NCBI RefSeq assembly: GCF_000252125.1
Contig: NZ_AHKF01000032.1
Coordinates: forward strand, 30,002-94,001
Direction of reading: 5' to 3'
DNA: 64,000 bases
Source of the DNA: Flavobacterium frigoris PS1
GTDB taxonomy: Bacteria > Bacteroidota > Bacteroidia > Flavobacteriales > Flavobacteriaceae
This document shows, piece by piece, positions 62,701 to 64,000 of this stretch. The notes under the pieces were generated by a model. It saw only the letters and a program-made list of their open reading frames with translations. It was not told the origin of the DNA and did no database searches. Numbering within the stretch: the first letter of the stretch is position 1; every line of letters starts with the position of its first letter. Made by a program: the position numbers and the translations under genes.

Positions 62701-62824
62701 AACTATAGGCTACTGACGCGGGCGTACTGCTCGTGAGGCCCAAATTATCAAGTGTATTTTGAGAAAACCCTTGAAAAGTGGCAAAAATCAAAAAAAAGAA
62801 AATTATTTTTTTATAAAACTTCAT
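59744..62824 (-). CDS. Large secreted adhesin-like protein with two lectin-like domains and a fibrinogen-like C-terminus
   Basis: About 1026 residues from the ATG at 62824; the in-frame extension to 62881 would put the signal peptide internal. Signal peptide MKFYKKIIFFFLIFATFQGF then SQ. Two arabinofuranosidase-catalytic-like/jelly-roll segments (AYSLRKLSSSYVGFAIQVRR then WYDQSGNNRDM; and CRLAVGLRLLRSDYVGSLVR then YDQSGNGNDM) are separated by Ig-like stretches (SYQWYSNYSSSTSGG, GITISPSSPTINIGSSITLT). After Ig-like repeats with TITATQATDGIHYGD, the C-terminal ~200 residues carry a fibrinogen/intelectin-like domain with DMTIDGGGWTLLL. This suggests carbohydrate or surface binding. Catalytic activity is not shown. 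Confidence 0.85.
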   Translation of the reverse strand: MKFYKKIIFFFLIFATFQGFSQNTLDNLGLTSSTPASVAYSLRKLSSSYVGFAIQVRRSNDNATQDIGFTSGGDLDTSALLAFVGSNNGFVTIWYDQSGNNRDMIKTDYNYQPRILFSGLFKYIGERVAIDFSGNKGLVYSGTLSLASISTVIRSESTNWPNYHTILGGSPRIGGILENGGTTFHSTVYPISIWKDGIYKTNSESLSPVDQAMILSISPQISTINQIFIGNYDGGGGGGSILESEAIAFSYLNPSNVRLSIECNQGSYYGITMNSCTIAIVTNISTSDYYTCIGKIATPLTVQASGLNLSYQWYSNYSSSTSGGTLISGATSSSFIPPTTATGTTYYYVVVSGSNGPDVTSNVSGVITVENLKGITISPSSPTINIGSSITLTASGASTYSWGDGLITPLDEVASCRLAVGLRLLRSDYVGSLVRLRRASDNIEADFGFVGTDLDIAAISSWLAGSSAYCVRLYDQSGNGNDMVPSNVSAQPLYVKTGLNNKPILRFNTSQNIKNTVNFAPPYTVVYTAKQTGPTRGRVLNANNNWLLGWWNGNKSQAHYDGWVSQPGGIPTDNNSYVYSATGTGSISTIFENGISKTVNTTGGTNGPNGLRINESEPSDSDVADIFAFDTVLSNLKREAIEKSSASYYGIYGQPLVLGETLTVSPTETTTYQLTGFSANEGCSVSNNVTVTLLKNPNLNNFNPQIKTYFDGSYIVSPPSSVSTGAIIYSSSNNSVATTNGTTITIQGIGTTTITATQATDGIHYGDVISATLTVNSVSALTKNGQVSTSDLNYINKNGALTSSNSLTIFGQTIATKSNDGLSAASAGVSALQIKTDFPTATDGLYWITNASINGGTPFQIYADMTIDGGGWTLLLCNNNNSGWDGSNAILRNETAPTINGQYSIIAYADYLKKSSSGFQYMIDASTRGHWGGIWTANKAYSFVNTNNTQTDITLNTKFDSWSYSNDGIEQIMPWYSPGSCGKITTSNDANGNWWGTLVSSCGFNPAPWMGCCANSDPGIIWYWVR

Positions 62825-62849
62825 CTTAGGCCTTTTTTGTAGCTGATAA

Positions 62850-64000
62850 TTAATAAAAGTAATCAAACTGAATTCTATCACTTATTGATAATGAATAGGA
62901 ACCATTATTAGCAGGAATATAAGTCAACGTTGGACCAGTAACAGAATAAGCGGTATTACTTATTCGGATACCATTTACATACATTTTAACTTTACTATTA
63001 ACAGAAGGTATTTGTGCTAAAATAAAAGCTGTCTGGCTTGCTATAGCTGAAAATTCATCAGCAACTTCACGAACAGGTGTTGCTCCCACAGAAACACTTC
63101 CATCAGCCATTAAATATTGAATAGCAGTTCCTCCTGATTTGATATAAGAAGCTGCTGTTATGGCACCACTTGTATTGACATTAGTAACATTTGTATCACC
63201 CAATTGAATGGTGTTGCTGGTTATTACAATAGCATTAGCTCCTATTGCAGTTGAATTGCTTATACCGTCAACTGAAGTATTAGATTGATAGCCTATTAAC
63301 GTATTATTATCACCATCCATAATGTTTGTACCAGAATTAGATCCTATAGCCACATTTCGATTTCCCCAGTCATTATTGACACTTCCTCCACTATTATATA
63401 ATGCTCGATATCCTATTGCGATATTATCTCCTCCTCTTAAGTCTTTATAAAGTGCCCCATTACCAATTGCAATATCATTTGTACCATATTGGTAGGTTTT
63501 TAATGCATCAACACCCATGGATATCCCTGAATAATTTTCTCCTCCTGGCGCAAATCCAATATTCATAGTAGCTGTATTACTATAACTTTGAGCAAATAAT
63601 TTTATATTACGACTAAAAGTTTTTGTTCCTCCAACAGATTGGTCTGTATTTAAATCTACAAAATTTCCGGTTGTAGCAGTGTTTACCGCGCTTGACACAA
63701 AAGCAGTTGTAGCAATAGCACTAGAGTTATTTCCACTCGTTTGAGTTATCGCAACAGTTCCAGTCGGCAATGTTGGCGTTCCTGTAAAAGTAGGTGAGGC
63801 AATATTCGCTTTTAATAAATCAGCAGCGTTGCGATTCGAAGTTTCTGTTGCGATTGCAGTTGAATTTAATAATTCTGCTGCTCTGGCTGTTGTTGCTTCT
63901 GTTACCAAATTAGTTGCTAAAGTTCCATCCGCAGTAGTACGAGAATTTGTTTCTGTTGTGATTGCAGTTGCATTTAATAATTCTGCTGCTCTAGCTGTTG
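62850..64000 (-). CDS. Trimeric-adhesin/tail-fibre-like protein (5' truncated by window edge)
   Basis: The frame is open to the last base, so the N-terminus is beyond the window; about 383 residues are present. The N-terminal part repeats ARAAELLNxTAIxTET units (at least two copies), then comes SPTFTGTPTLPTGTVAITQT and SGNNSSAIATTAFVSSAVNT, typical of phage tail-fibre and Bacteroidota surface fibres. YadA-head-like repeats follow: NDIAIGNGALYKDLRGGDN, IAIGYRALYN, NVAIGSNSGTNIMDGDNNTL and STAIGANAIVI. The C-terminus ends in DRIQFDYFY. No peptidase S74 chaperone domain is visible. It is followed by the large adhesin gene 25 bases later, likely the same transcript. Confidence 0.82.
   Translation of the reverse strand, partial: TARAAELLNATAITTETNSRTTADGTLATNLVTEATTARAAELLNSTAIATETSNRNAADLLKANIASPTFTGTPTLPTGTVAITQTSGNNSSAIATTAFVSSAVNTATTGNFVDLNTDQSVGGTKTFSRNIKLFAQSYSNTATMNIGFAPGGENYSGISMGVDALKTYQYGTNDIAIGNGALYKDLRGGDNIAIGYRALYNSGGSVNNDWGNRNVAIGSNSGTNIMDGDNNTLIGYQSNTSVDGISNSTAIGANAIVITSNTIQLGDTNVTNVNTSGAITAASYIKSGGTAIQYLMADGSVSVGATPVREVADEFSAIASQTAFILAQIPSVNSKVKMYVNGIRISNTAYSVTGPTLTYIPANNGSYSLSISDRIQFDYFY

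Noticed and set aside
62850..64000. Tail-fibre-like protein as part of a prophage
   Set aside because: The neighbour is a signal-peptide-bearing secreted protein and no other phage genes are visible; a surface fibre is more likely.

Overview
The window is AT-rich DNA from a Bacteroidota bacterium, most likely a Flavobacterium or close relative. Evidence: a fused alpha/beta E1 2-oxoacid dehydrogenase, a menaquinone (men) gene set, a TonB receptor with a carboxypeptidase-like N-terminal domain, many lipoproteins with short SC or GC lipoboxes, few Shine-Dalgarno sites, and several TAnnTTTG -7 promoter boxes. Two ice-binding (DUF3494) proteins point to a cold-adapted life. All family calls come from reading the sequence; no search was run.

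Layout. 1-9.9 kb: the C-terminal two thirds of uvrA (cut by the window edge), a LOG-family protein, a degenerate M1 peptidase fused to an outer-membrane barrel, the fused E1 dehydrogenase, a small lipoprotein, and an M23 peptidase-lipoprotein pair. 10.1-14.6 kb: a signalling block with an AraC regulator carrying an HMA-like N-terminus, a 1120-residue CHASE3/PAS/PAS hybrid kinase and a response regulator. 14.7-29 kb: ice-binding protein 1, an aldehyde dehydrogenase, then a stress and envelope block of mostly small genes (small membrane proteins, Dps, YihY/BrkB, DUF2383, CsbD-like, lmo0937-like, YtxH, holin-like), a kinase-like coiled-coil protein without an ATPase domain, ice-binding protein 2 with Ig-like domains, and an OmpA-family protein. 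29-38 kb: Old Yellow Enzyme, NTF2-like, DinB-like, an APC permease, two MscS channels, a decayed Na+/H+ antiporter pseudogene and a second hybrid kinase. 38-50.7 kb: menC, menA, menB and menD on the minus strand, interspersed with PH-domain proteins, an UPF0173 hydrolase, a TPR protein, a CvfB-like RNA-binding protein and DUF2853; an M28 peptidase lies on the plus strand. 50.8-59.7 kb: GNAT, glutathione peroxidase, a TonB receptor-TPR lipoprotein-split DUF4331 locus divergent from an ECF sigma/anti-sigma pair, and a tRNA-dihydrouridine synthase. 59.7-64 kb: two large secreted adhesin-like proteins on the minus strand, the second cut by the window edge.

Points that stand out: three dispersed copies of a hairpin element whose closing helix changes in a compensatory way (CCTG/CAGG, CCAG/CTGG, CCCG/CGGG), probably a structured RNA related to the Flavo-1 motif; a 21-residue coiled-coil repeat shared by the hybrid kinase and the ATPase-less kinase-like protein; a DUF4331 protein split into two separately exported halves beside an ECF switch; and an identical 17-base word 22-23 bases upstream of two minus-strand genes of the men region. 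I saw no tRNA, rRNA, CRISPR array, intact transposon or prophage.
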